In this document: positions 23,139-34,474 of the stretch, piece after piece
Position numbering within the stretch: position 1 is the first letter of the stretch
Layout of the letters: each line of letters opens with the position of its first letter
DNA from: Anisodus tanguticus
Taxonomy: Eukaryota; Streptophyta; Magnoliopsida; Solanales; Solanaceae
DNA: 64,000 nt
Assembly: GCA_034509755.1 (NCBI GenBank)
Contig: CM067553.1
Location: 46,313,610 to 46,377,609 of the forward strand
Direction: 5' to 3'
Program-made: the position numbers and the translations under genes
The notes under the pieces: model-generated
Database searches by the model: none
What the model was told of the DNA's origin: nothing
What the model saw: the letters and a program-made list of their open reading frames with translations, nothing else

Positions 23139-23460
23139 ATTGCCATTACAAAAGTAATTAGTATTTTTGGAATTAAAAGATATTTTAACCGGTAATTATT
23201 CCAAAAAATACTATCAATTCGGCAACAAAACCACTTATACATGGTAATGCAAGGGAAGCCATCGAAAAGCTACTGAACATCGTGAACATTTTTGGCATTG
23301 GAATAGCTATTCCGCCCATTTTGTCAATATAAACAAGGCGGATTCTATCATAAGTCGTTCCCGCCAAGAAAAAAAGTGCAACACCAATAAATCCATGAGA
23401 GATTATTTGTAAAAGGGCTCCATTAAGTCCCGTATCGATTAGAGAACAAATTCCGAAGGA
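23139..23460 (-). other. ndhD (fragment): Nuclear plastid DNA insertion (NUPT): ndhD fragment
   Basis: The minus strand encodes, without a stop, consecutive segments of the plastid NAD(P)H dehydrogenase subunit 4 (ndhD): GICSLIDTGLNGALLQIISH, FIGVALFFLAGTTYDRIRLV, MPKMFTMFSSFSMASLALP, FVAELIVFFGIITG and KYLLIPKILITFVMAI. About 320 bp are collinear with the chloroplast gene. Both ends are abrupt: near 23139 the sequence passes into unrelated nuclear DNA after FVMAI, and near 23460 it stops before GICSL. There is no start, stop or promoter, so it is a dead insertion. High amino-acid conservation suggests it is not very old. Confidence 0.93.
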
Positions 23461-23640
23461 AATTTTAGAAATGCATAAAACACTAGATATGTATCATGCT
23501 TTGGACGATCTTAATTTTTGAGGAGCGAATGAAGAAGATCATTGGAAACTGTTAGAAAATAAAAATCGTCATCGAGACTCTTTCTTATCCAGTTTATCCA
23601 ATAATTCAAGAATGGATAGGTCTTCCAAACTATTTTATCA

Positions 23641-23838
23641 CGAACATTAGATTGTGGAGTGTCATATTGTCGTGTCAACCAAATAAGTGCTCCTAATGAT
23701 GATAGTTGGGATCTAGACTATAACGAGGATGGTGGAGAAATAAATGAAGGGGAAGAAGATGAAGAAGAGAATGCAAGTAAGGATGATGATTAAAATATTA
23801 ACGATGACGAGGTGGTTCCAGAAAGTGACGAAGATTAA
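23641..23838 (+). other. Acidic coding-like fragment, unrecognised
   Basis: One frame, broken by a TAA at 23791, encodes RTLDCGVSYCRVNQISAPND and then a strongly acidic tail (EGEEDEEENASKDDD, VVPESDED) to a TAA at 23836. It follows a shorter coding-like stretch (EILEMHKTLDMYHALDDL, about 23462-23515). It may be the remainder of the gene fragment at 22863-23053, split by the ndhD insertion. Confidence 0.35.
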
Positions 23839-24003
23839 ATTACTTTTTAAATTTTTGTATATTATGAAATTTTTCAATAGAATTTTCTTGATGATAAAAT
23901 GCCTAATTTAAGATGCTTCATTAAAAAAGATAATACATCATTCAGCACAAGAAGAAAAATACTTAAAGATTCATAATTCAAGATAATTTGAATACATCAA
24001 GAA

Positions 24004-25150
24004 TTAAAATACATTGATAAAATCATGAGGTTCTTCAACCACGAGAGGTTCTTCCACCACCAGAGGTACTTGAACCACCACGATCCCGTAGGTGACAAAA
24101 ACGCTTATCATGGCCAAACTCCTCATACATCTAGCACTTTCGAAAGTATGTCGTATCCGAAACATCCATTTGATTGGGAATTCGAGTTCGTGCGTTAACA
24201 TGCAATTTACGGATATACTCTTTGTTAGCAATCATTGAAAATGGCTCATTTGGCCAATAAACCTGATTACCAAGTGGGTAGAAATGACTGGCATACGCAT
24301 TAAGATAACTTTTGACGCTGTATTTCGATGCCACATAATTTGATACCATTTTTTCAATTGTCTCGAAACACTTGATGGCATGAGAACACGACATGTGGTA
24401 TGATTGCCACTTACCACTACTGCACATTTTCGTAATCTCATAAACGGTATGAATATTTCCTCCCCGATCTTGATAAGAACCTATCTTGATTTCAAACACA
24501 CGTTTAACATGGTTATACTCTACCATCGTGTGTTGCTCACATTTTTTCCTATGATGTTCGAATATTTTTGTAGAATTTGGCATCCATTTCCCACCACCTG
24601 CTAATATGGCTTTGTCATGTTTTGTTCTAGACACAAACCGCTCCACAATTTGCTTGTAAGTCATTCTCACCATTGCGGTAACGAACAACCCCTGTGCAGA
24701 TTTTAGCAAATCATTGAATGATTCCGAGCTATTTGTTGTTAGCATCCCAATCTCTTGTCTTCATCTGCATGTAATGTCCATTTATCAATATCGATTGCCT
24801 TCAACCAATCATATGCTTCCGGCTTCGCTGCCTTGATCATCTCTATTCGCAAAAGAAATTTTTTCTTCATGCTCTGTTGCAGCCACCCACATCTATTTAT
24901 TTAGTGTGTTATTTATAAAAGCCGTTTGAAAATTTGCCTTTATATGTCTTAAACAATAGCGATGGTAAGCCAAGGGAGGCTGCCACCCCTCCAAACGAAA
25001 CATATTGTTCAATATACCGTAATTTCGATCAGATAGCATGCATATGCCCATACAATCCTTAATAACGTATCGCCTCAAATATGTCAAAAATATCCCCATA
25101 TATCGTTGCTCTCGTTAGCGGTAATGGTGAAAGCAAGAGGGAATATCAAC
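24004..25150 (-). pseudogene. Decayed MULE (Mutator-like) transposase, C-terminal half
   Basis: Read right to left: IFPLAFTITANESND, GIFLTYLRRYVIKDCMGICM, EGWQPPLAYHRYCLRHIKAN, then an in-frame stop; MWVAATEHEE with a frameshift; MLTTNSSESFNDLLKSAQGL; and a SWIM zinc finger (CSSGKWQSYHMSCSH), where the usual CxC has become CSS. A C-terminal zinc-knuckle-like piece (MYEEFGHDKRFC) follows a further stop near 24125. The order MULE catalytic core, SWIM, CCHC is standard for MuDR-type transposases. At least two stops and two frameshifts make it inactive. The N-terminal part was not found upstream, and no TIRs were identified. The longest intact piece is 24131-24745 (204 codons). Confidence 0.88.
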
Positions 25151-25197
25151 CCTTATCTTTACCTTTTTGTGAGTTAAAGAGGCTATTTCCGAACAAC

Positions 25198-25223
25198 TCA
25201 AAATAAAATAAAATAAAATAAAA
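25198..25223 (+). repeat. (AAAAT)n microsatellite
   Basis: Five copies of AAAAT/AATAA type pentamer in intergenic DNA between the MULE remnant and the OGDH leader. Confidence 0.8.
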
Positions 25224-25479
25224 GAAAGTAAGAAAAATACAAAAAAGAAATTCGACGCAGATACACAATAAAATAGCAAGATACAAAGTAAATACACAAT
25301 AAATATTAATACTCATTGAAAAATAGAAAACTACGCGATCAAAAAGATTATAGGCCATTTTCTTCTTAAATAAATTTTAATAGTAGGACTTTTCCATAAA
25401 TTTCTTTCTATATGGTCTTATTACAAAAAAGGAAAAATAAAAATAAAAAAAAGATATTGACGGTAGTGGGAAATAACAT

Positions 25480-25590
25480 TTCTTCAGCTCAACAACACGT
25501 TTATAGCATCCGCTTAATGTTGAAAATCCTCTCATTTAATTCTCCTTCAAAATAAATCACTAGCCATGTTCGCTCTAGGGTTTCTCTAAG
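25480..25590 (+). other. Putative untranslated first exon of OGDH E1
   Basis: The sequence ends CTCTAGGGTTTCTCTAAG|GTATCA, a leader-like stretch with a telo-box (TAGGGTTT) and a good splice donor at 25591. The matching acceptor would be TTTTTCTAG at 29158, 105 bp before the OGDH start codon. It contains a 7-codon uORF (25566-25589). This is inferred; transcript data are needed. Confidence 0.4.
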
Positions 25591-26093
25591 GTATCATTTA
25601 AATCTCTTTATCCTTTACTGTTCATTCATTTTTCCATTCAATTAAAATATTACATCTATTTTTATTTTATTAGATCTGTTATATTTTGAGCTGTATATGT
25701 TGATATATTTGTATTTGATTTCTCATATGTTCGTTAATTCAGTGTAATTTTTGTGTTCCGTTTGTTGTGCTAGGCTATAACTGCCTATGTGAATTTGATA
25801 ACACATAGCACATGTAAATGAGATGGTTAATATAAATAAATATAGTCCAATGCTTAATTTTTCAGCTGAATGGATGTATATATATAGGATTTATATAGTT
25901 GACTCTAACTATATGAGATTGAAGTGTAGTTGAATGGATGTGTGTGTGTATATAGAGGATTTGTATAGTCTACTCAAACTAGTATGAGATTGTCCTTATA
26001 AAAAAATTAGTCTACTCAAACTAGTATGAGATTGAGGTGTAGTTCATTGATTTACAATGTGAGGTTTTGAATTTCGCTGACGTTGTCAATTCA

Positions 26094-26598
26094 TTACTCT
26101 CTCCGTTCCAATTTATGTGATACTTCTCACTTTTCAAAAGTCAATTTGACTAAACTTTGAAGCAAAATTGGATTAGATCAACTCAGTATTTTAAGATTAA
26201 AATTTATATACTCCCTCCGTCCCAATTTAAGTGTCTTAGTTTGATTTGACACAAAGTTTATGAAATAAAGGTAGACTTTTGAATCTTGTGGTCTTAAAGT
26301 AAAGATGTGTAAAGTAGCAAAAAAGTTATTTGAATCATGTGGTTATAAATTTGCCATGTAGGATGTTTGAATCGTCAAATTTACTAAATATAGAAAGATG
26401 CACTCTTTTTGGGACATACCAAAAAGGAAAGTAAGTCACTTAAAATGGGACGGAGGGCGTATTTGAAAACTACATGAAGTTGCAACTTTTGTCATATCAA
26501 TTTGGTGAAAAAATACATGTTAAAATGTAGATCAAAGTTCCTACCGTTTTAATCTCCGGAAGTGAAAGTATCACATAAATTGGACAGACAGAAGGAGA
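26094..26598 (+). mobile_element. Stowaway-like MITE inside another, within the tandem array
   Basis: The outer element starts ACTCTCTCCGTTCCAATTTA and ends TAAATTGGACAGACAGAAGG. It interrupts a repeat unit exactly at TA in CAG-TA-TAATTTTGGTG. The inner one (about 26211-26461) runs from TACTCCCTCCGTCCCAATTT to GGGACGGAGGGCGTA. Both show the TA target typical of Stowaway. Confidence 0.8.
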
Positions 26599-26662
26599 AT
26601 AATTTTGGTGTGTCATACTCGTACGTGTAAAGGATAGGGGTTGTGGTAGGTTGATGGTTAAT

Positions 26663-26943
26663 ACCAAAAAATCTCAAAGCTGTCTTATCCGACCCGAATT
26701 GGAAAGTTGCTATATTAGATGAATTTAATGATCTTATTAAAAATAAGACGTGGGATTTAGTACCACGTTCATCTAATGTGAACATAATTCGGTCTATGTG
26801 GGTTTTTTGTCATAAAAGAATTTTGATGGTTCTTTTGCAAGATACAACGCTCATCTTGTTGGTAATGGCAGGTCTCGGCAGGTTGGAGTAGATTGTTGTG
26901 AAACATTCAGTCCGGTAGTTAAGCCAACAACTATCAGGACTGT
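26663..26943 (+). pseudogene. Ty1/copia reverse-transcriptase fragment captured in the array
   Basis: One frame reads SDPNWKVAILDEFNDLIKNK, WDLVPRSSNVNIIRSMWVF, SFARYNAHLVGNGRSRQVGV and ETFSPVVKPTTIRTV: the N-terminal 90 or so residues of copia RT. It closely resembles 62245-62510 of the copia element at the right end of the window. It replaces the AGCATAAATATAGTCGAATG part of one array unit; the unit resumes at AATTTTGCAGCTGAATG. Confidence 0.85.
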
Positions 26944-28830
26944 GAATTTTGCAGCTGAATGTGTGTGTGTGTGTGTATATATAGGATTTATATAGTCTAC
27001 TTCAACTAGTATGAGATGTAGGTGTAGTTGATTGATTTACAATACGAGGTTTTGAATTTTGCTGACGTTATTCAATTCAGTATAATTTTGGTGTGTAATA
27101 TTTGACAACATATAGCACATGTAAAGGAGAGGGGTTGTGGTCGGTTGATGGTTAGCCTAGATATAGTCGAATGCTTAATTTTGCAGCTGAATGGATATAT
27201 ATAGGATTTATATAGTCTACTTGAACTAGAATGAGATTGAGGTGTAGTTGATTAATTAACAGTACGAGGTTTTGAATTTCGCTGATGTTCTTCAATTTAG
27301 TATAATTTTGGTGTGTAATACTTGACAACACAGCACGTGTAGAGGAGGGAGGTTGTGGTAGGTTGTTGGTTAGCATAAATAATGGAGTAGTTGAATGCTC
27401 TATTTTTCAGTTGAATGGATATATATATATATATAGGATTTATGTAGTCTACTATAACTAGTATGAGATTGAGATGTAGTTTTGATTGATTTACAATAAG
27501 AGGTTTTGAATTTCTCTGATGTTCTTCAGTTCAATATAATTTTGGTGTGTATACTTGACAACACATAGCACGTGTAAAGGAGAGAGGTACCGGTAGGGTG
27601 ATGGTTAGCATGCTTAATTTTGCAGCTGAATGGATGTATATATATAGGATTTTTATAGTCTACTCGAACTAGTGTGAGATTGAGGTGTAATTGATTGATT
27701 TACAGTGTGAGATTTTTGGATTTCTCTGATGTTCTTCAGTTCAGTAGAATTTTGGTGTGTAATACTTGAAAACACATAGCACGTGTAAAGGAGAGATTCT
27801 GTGGTAGGTTGATGGTTAGCATAAATATAATTGAATGCTTAATTTTGCAGCTGAATGGATGTGTGTGTGTGTGTGTGTGTGTGTATAGGATTTATATGGT
27901 GTACTCCAACTAGTATGAGATTGAGGGGTAGTTGATTAATTTACAATACGAGGTTTTGAATATTTCTAATGTTCTTCAATAGGATTTATATAGTCTACTC
28001 CAACTGGTATGAGATTGAGGTGTGGTTGATTGATTTACAATACAAGGTTTCGAATTTCATTGATGTTCTTCAATTCAGTATAATTTTGGTGTTCTATTTG
28101 TAATACAAGGTTAAACCGCCTATATGAACTTGACAAAACGTAGCACGTGTAAAAGAGACGGTTAGCATAGATATAGTCGAATGCTCAATTTTGCAGCTGA
28201 ATGGATATATAGGATTTCTAGTGTCGACTGGAACTAATATGGAATTTGAGGTGTAGTCGAATGATTTAATATATGAGGTTTTGAATTTTTATCAATGAAG
28301 CTGCTTGTTGGATCTCTCTTCTTTTCCCAGCCATATTTTGTTCATTTTGGAGAATTCAATAATTCAGTATAATTTTGGTGTTCTATTTGTAGTACAGGGT
28401 TACACCACCTACATGAATTTGCCAAAAACATAGCCCGTGGAAAAGGAGGGTTGTGGTAGGTTAATGGCTAGTATAAAAATTGTCGAATGCTTAATTTTGC
28501 AGCTGAATGGATATATATGTATATAGGAATTTGTATAGTCTACTCGAACTAGTAAGATATTGAGGTGTAGTTGATTGAATTACAATACGAGGTTTTGAAT
28601 TTTGCTGATGTTCTTCAATTCAGTATAATTTTGGTGTTCCGTTTATAATACAAGTTTAACCGCCTGTGAGAACTTGACAGCACATAGCACATGTTAAGGA
28701 GAAGGTTGTGGTAGGTGATGGTTAGTATTAATACAGTCAAATGCTTACTTTTCCAGGGGAATGGATATGTAGGATTTCTACAGTAGTTCGCTCCAATTAG
28801 TTAGCAATTGGTGTTTTTACAATATGAGGT

Positions 28831-29263
28831 TTTGGATTTCTCTCAGTGAAGATTCTTGTTGGATATCTCTTCTTTTCTCAGCCATAATTTGTTCATTTAG
28901 GAGATTGATTATAGGCTACAATTTTTGATCCAGCGGAATTTGAATTGTTGTTTCAGGGAAAATGAACTGCTAAATTGCTACCCCTTAGGGCTTTGGTTTC
29001 TTCCATAAATATACTTTGAGCTTATTGGAAGTTCTATTAATTGATTTTGATTGTTGATTGATTGAAAGTTCTATAATCAGAAGGTGTTGATTGTTTGCAC
29101 CTTGTTTGCTGTTTGACTCAAATTACTGATTCTAGTATTTTCCATGTTCTTTTTCTAGGTTGTTATCCATGTGTAATGATTGTTGCTAGAGGTTTGAATT
29201 AAGTGAAGAGATTATTAAAGCTTTCGAAGAGTTCATCTAGATTTCAGAATTTAAGTCACAGTA
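28831..29263 (+). other. OGDH leader region
   Basis: Sequence after the array and before the ATG, with a pyrimidine-rich acceptor TTCTTTTTCTAG ending at 29158. The last 105 bp would be 5' UTR. No separate gene. Confidence 0.4.
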
Positions 29264-32200
29264 ATGGCGTGGTTTAGAGCTGGTTCAAGTGTGGCAAAGC
29301 TTGCTATTAGAAGGGCTCTGTCACAGGGTGGTTCTTACATCCCAAGAACTCGCGTACTTCCATCACAAGGTCGATGCTTTCATAACACAGTTGTCAGGCC
29401 AAAGGCACAAGCTGCTCCTGTCCCAAGACCAGTTCCACTTTCCAAGTTGACTGACAGCTTCTTAGATGGGACGAGCAGCGTCTACCTTGAGGAGCTTCAG
29501 AGAGCCTGGGAGCAAGACCCAAACAGCGTTGATGAGTCATGGGATAACTTCTTCAGGAATTTTGTTGGACAAGCTGCCACGTCGCCCGGGATTTCAGGCC
29601 AGACAATTCAAGAGAGTATGCGTCTTCTGTTGCTTGTAAGAGCCTATCAGGTTAATGGTCATATGAAAGCAAATCTGGATCCATTAGCTTTGGAAGCGAG
29701 GGAAGTACCTGATGATTTGGATCCAGCATTATATGGGTTCACTGAAGCTGATCTTGATAGGGAGTTCTTCCTTGGTGTTTGGAAGATGTCTGGATTCTTG
29801 TCTGAGAATCGTCCTGTGCAAACTTTAAGGGCAATATTAACACGGCTGGAGCAGGCTTATTGTGGAAGCATTGGGTATGAGTACATGCATATTTCTGATC
29901 GTGATAAATGCAATTGGTTGAGAGAGCGTATTGAAACCCCAACATCTATGCAGTACAATCGTGAGCGACGGGAAGTTATTCTTGACCGGCTGATGTGGAG
30001 TACTCAGTTTGAGAACTTCCTGGCTACAAAGTGGGCGGCAGCCAAGAGATTTGGGCTTGAAGGTTGTGAGACCTTGATTCCTGGCATGAAGGAGATGTTC
30101 GATAGGGCAGCAGATCTTGGAGTTGAGAGCATAGTTATTGGGATGCCGCATAGAGGAAGATTAAATGTTTTGGGTAACGTTGTTCGAAAGCCACTAAAAC
30201 ATATCTTCAGCGAGTTTAGCGGTGGTATAAAACCCGGGGATGACGCTGGTTATGTCGGAACTGGTGATGTCAAGTATCACTTGGGAACTTCTTATGATCG
30301 GCCTACTAGGGGTGGGAAAAGAATTCATCTATCTTTGGTTGCAAATCCAAGTCACTTGGAAGCTGTGGATCCAGTTGTTATTGGAAAAACTAGAGCAAAA
30401 CAATATTATACGAATGACGAGGATAGAACAAAAAGCATGGGTATTTTGCTCCACGGTGATGGTAGTTTTGCAGGCCAAGGTGTTGTCTATGAGACATTGC
30501 ATCTGAGTGCTCTTCCGAATTACACAACCGGAGGGACCATTCACATTGTGGTGAATAATCAGGTGGCCTTCACTACCGATCCAACGGCTGGAAGATCATC
30601 TCAGTACTGTACTGACGTTGCAAAGGCTTTGAATATTCCAATTTTCCATGTCAATGGTGATGACGTTGAGGCTGTTGCTCATGTGTGTGAACTTGCTGCA
30701 GAATGGCGCCAGAAATTCCACTCTGATGTTGTGGTTGATATTGTCTGTTATCGTCGATTTGGACACAATGAAATTGACGAACCGTCCTTCACCCAACCTA
30801 AAATGTACAAGGTTAGTTCCATTTTTTTGTGCTTTATAGATTACTATTACTGTATTCAGAATTTTAGATATGGGGCACAAGTCACTCTGTTTTAACTTCC
30901 TACTGCAAATTGTGACCGAGTGTTATAGAAATCCATTTATCTTCTACTGGAATCAGGGATCTTCTTATATTCTGTATGAAAGCACTGATATCTTTGTCGT
31001 TTTATGTCTTGTAATAGATCATCAGAAATCATCCTTCTTCGTTGGAGATCTATCAAAACAAACTCCTAAGTTCCGGTCACGCGACAAAAGATGACGTGGA
31101 AAAGATACATAACAAGATCAATAGAATCCTTAATGAAGAGTTCATTGCTAGTAAAGACTATGTCCCTCAAAAAAGAGATTGGCTTTCTGCTTTTTGGTCT
31201 GGGTTCAAGTCTCCTTCACAGCTTTCACGTGTTCGAAACACTGGGTATGCTTTTAACTTAAATGGTTTATTTTTAAGTTTGAATCATGAGACTCAAGATA
31301 GGTGCTATTCTGCAGTGTCAAACCTGAGATATTGAAGAATGTCGGGAAAGCAATCACAACGTTTCCAGAGGGTTTTAAGCCTCACAGGGCATTAAAAAGG
31401 GTTTTTGATGACCGTCGAAAGATGATTGAGACAGGGGAGGGTGTTGACTGGGCGGTTGGAGAAGCACTTGCTTTTGCAACATTGCTTGTGGAAGGTAATC
31501 ATGTTAGGTTGAGTGGTCAGGATGTTGAGAGAGGTACTTTCAGTCACAGACATTCTGTTATTCATGATCAGGAGACAGGGGAACAGTACTGTCCTCTTGA
31601 TCATGTTATGATGAACCAAAATGAGGAGATGTTCACTGTGAGCAACAGGTAATTCTAATAGCTGTTTTATTTCCAGTTTACAAGGTTGCATTCATGAGGT
31701 GTTTTGCCTTTATGTATGCCAGCTTTCCATGAATATTCTTTCTATTCATTGTATTTCCGTTTGATCTCTGCTGAATGAGCTTTTCTTTGTAAGAACTTGA
31801 TCAATATACTCAAAAGTTCACATCTTATATCCAGCTCCACTTTAGAGGAGCAAACACTTATCTCCTTAGTTTACCTATTCAACAGAATATACGTAGTGTG
31901 TGTCTTTCTGAGCTAGTCACTCATGTCTGTCTTACGTCCCTTCTCAAGTCAGGGTTTCTCATGTGCTTTCTTCTGCTGTAAAGTATGCCTTGTTCCTTCC
32001 CTCAGAAGCTAGGAAGCTAGTGGTCTTTTCTTATGTTTTCAAGAGTGTGATTAAGTTTCAGTAAGTCTGTAAAGTAACTCTTGAAGAGTTATTATATTTT
32101 TGGAATGGGAAGCTTTTTTTCTTTCATGAATTGCTTAATTCCAGTCAATCTGGAGAGTAATTTGTGGATTATTTTGTTTCTGGAATATGGTTATTTATCA

Positions 32201-34474
32201 ACAATATTTAATATAAGAGCCTCTAGATCAATAAATAACTGTGTCCGCTCTTGTATCTCTATGCAGCTCACTTTCAGAATTTGGTGTTCTGGGATTTGAA
32301 TTAGGTTATTCAATGGAAAATCCAAATTCATTGGTAATTTGGGAAGCTCAATTTGGTGATTTTGCTAATGGAGCTCAAGTAATATTTGACCAGTTTGTGA
32401 GCAGTGGAGAGGCGAAGTGGTTGCGCCAAACTGGGTTGGTTGTGCTTTTGCCACATGGCTATGATGGTCAGGGCCCTGAGCATTCAAGTGGACGTTTGGA
32501 ACGTTTCCTCCAGGTGCATCAGCTATTCTTCTCACTAATAGAAAATTGAACTTTGTGATATTTAGGAAGTTCCTTTCTCTTTTGAAGCTGAATTTTGTGA
32601 TATTTAGGAAGTTTCTTTCTATTTTGTCTGAGGAGCACTGGCCCAGTCATGAATATAAATATGATATGACATGGTTGAAAGAAAAGATAAGATACAAGAG
32701 GTTGGAACCATGTGAATTTAATGAATCGAATTGTGCTTAGAGTTGCTAGGTTAATGACTTAATATAGAATATGAGGTCCAATTTATGTATTACAGCGAAG
32801 TGAATATTGATACGACATGGTTGAAAGAAAAGATACAAGAAGTTGTAACCATGTGAAGTTTAATGAATGGAGTTGTGCCTAGAAGTATGCTAGGTTAATA
32901 TAGAATATACAGTCCAATTTATGTACTACAGTGAAGTGAATGCTTCAAACAATTTCCAATAGGGTCTATGGTGATGTCTTGTCTTCCTTTAGAGTCCTGC
33001 ATCTTCTACTTTAAGGGTTATGAGAATGAGGTTGCTGGTCTCTCTCCACTGACTGGCTACATGTTAGTTAACCATTGAAATCTAACTGAATGGACCAAAA
33101 TAGTTTCGGGTTTGTTTCCTTATGTTTCTTCACTTTTTTCTCCAATAAACGGGTGAGCATTATCACTAGATCCGGGAGGCATTATGAAAGTTGTGTTCCT
33201 TTTATTGCTTCAACAAAGTAGGATTACTTTTGTATTTTGCTCAATCTGATGAGATAATTTTCCATGGCAGGGGAGTGATGACAACCCCTTTGTTATCCCG
33301 GAGATGGAACCTACACTACGGAAGCAGATTCAGGAATGTAATTGGCAGGTGGTGAATGTAACAACTCCTGCAAATTATTTCCATGTTTTGCGGCGTCAAG
33401 TAAGCGCAACTGCAAGCTTGCTAAATTTTTAAAACTTTATGCCGCCTTTGTTTTTTCTCATGTGTAATTCCTTCTCAGATTCACAGAGATTTCCGTAAGC
33501 CTCTCATTGTGATGGCCCCAAAGAACTTGCTCCGTCACAAAAACTGCAAGTCAAATCTATCTGAGTTTGACGATGTCCAAGGCCACCCAGGTTTTGACAA
33601 ACAAGGTACCAGGTTTAAGCGCCTGATAAAAGATCAGAATGACCACTCAGATCTTGAAGAGGGTATCAGACGGCTGGTCCTTTGCTCAGGAAAGGTGTGT
33701 AACATACTACTTTCTTTTGATCTGATCCCATTTGTATGATCATGTTCTTCCTAAGTTTGCGGCATGCATTTTTAAACACTACTGATACGGGATGAGTTTT
33801 TCTATTGATATTGACATGCTGTAATGCTCTCCTTTCTCACCATGCAGGTACAAACATCTTTAGATGCAATATAATTAAATTATAAAACTGTTCTTTTACT
33901 CACACAAGTTGGCAGAGTTAGATTATTCTTTCATGCCTGTTTTTGTAGGTCTATTATGAGCTCGACGAAGAAAGAACTAAAGTTGATGGGAAAGACGTTG
34001 CTATCTGTCGGGTGGAGCAGCTTTGTCCTTTCCCGTATGACCTTATCCAGCGTGAATTGAAGCGATATCCAAGTATGTGCTTTGCATAACTAAAACGATA
34101 AACACCCAATTTGCAAAACCAGCATCACTGAAATAATTGCCTGCATCATCTAACTAGGACTTCCGCAATGGAGACAAACCAATTGCCGCGGCAATAAAAT
34201 CTGGTGATAACTAATTCAAACTTTCATATTTTCAGATGCAGAGATAGTGTGGTGCCAAGAAGAGCCAATGAACATGGGCGCGTTCCATTACATTGCATCA
34301 CGCCTATGTACTGCCATGAAATCACTAGGCAGAGGTAACATGGATGACATCAAGTATGTTGGTCGTGCTCCTTCTGCTGCCACAGCCACTGGTTTCTTCC
34401 AGGTTCATGTGAAAGAGCAGACCGAGCTTGTCCAGAAGGCGCTGCAACATGATCCAATCAACTATCCATTCTGA
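29264..34474 (+). CDS. OGDH E1: 2-oxoglutarate dehydrogenase E1 component, mitochondrial (eight coding exons)
   Basis: Exons read as 29264-30811, 31018-31244, 31316-31648, 32267-32513, 33271-33399, 33479-33694, 33949-34072 and 34236-34474: 3063 nt, 1020 aa plus TGA, the usual plant length. Residues 1-50 are rich in Arg/Ser/Ala without acids (MAWFRAGSSVAKLAIRRALS), a mitochondrial presequence. An E2-contacting N-terminal segment follows (SVYLEELQRAWEQDPNSVDE), then the thiamine-diphosphate fold: GMPHRGRLNVLGNV, LVANPSHLEAVDPVV and the GDG...NN cofactor motif (GDGSFAGQGVVYE to VVNNQ). The C-terminal transketolase-like domain contains GYSMENPNSLVIWEAQFGD and LPHGYDGQGPEHSSGR. E1 decarboxylates 2-oxoglutarate and transfers succinyl to the lipoyl group of E2 in the TCA cycle. 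No internal stop. At the exon 4/5 junction the family's usual MSDDNP is read here as GSDDNP. The long first coding exon is probably preceded by a UTR intron. Confidence 0.96.
32546..32940 (+). repeat. Two tandem duplications in OGDH intron 4
   Basis: TTTGTGATATTTAGGAAGTT occurs twice about 45 bp apart (near 32551 and 32594). Then a unit of about 150 bp with GACATGGTTGAAAGAAAAGA, AACCATGTGAA and GTCCAATTTATGTA is repeated once (about 32665-32800 and 32813-32940), with roughly 85% identity. Confidence 0.75.

Larger units (their letters stand above)
25737..28830 (+). repeat. Degenerate tandem array, about nine units of 210-345 bp
   Basis: Each unit contains, in order: ATTCAGTATAATTTTGGTGT, ACACATAGCACGTGTAAA, GGTTGATGGTTAGCATA, AATGCTTAATTTTGCAGCTG, a variable TATA/TGTG microsatellite, AGGATTTATATAGTCTACTC, GTATGAGATTGAGGTGTAGT and GAGGTTTTGAAT. 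The GCAGCTGAATGG anchor or a variant falls at about 25863, 26951, 27183, 27408, 27622, 27847, 28193, 28499 and 28753. The 27857-27885 copy has a long (GT)n run. The array is broken by nested MITEs (26094-26598) and a copia RT piece (26663-26943). It lies between the putative first exon and the OGDH coding exon. Confidence 0.9.

Noticed and set aside
23060..23367. Two short minus-strand membrane-protein genes
   Set aside because: They are pieces of plastid ndhD in the NUPT, not nuclear genes.
25737..28830. Regularly repeated units resembling a CRISPR-like array
   Set aside because: Units are 210-345 bp, degenerate throughout and lack unique spacers; eukaryotic nuclear context. It is a tandem repeat.
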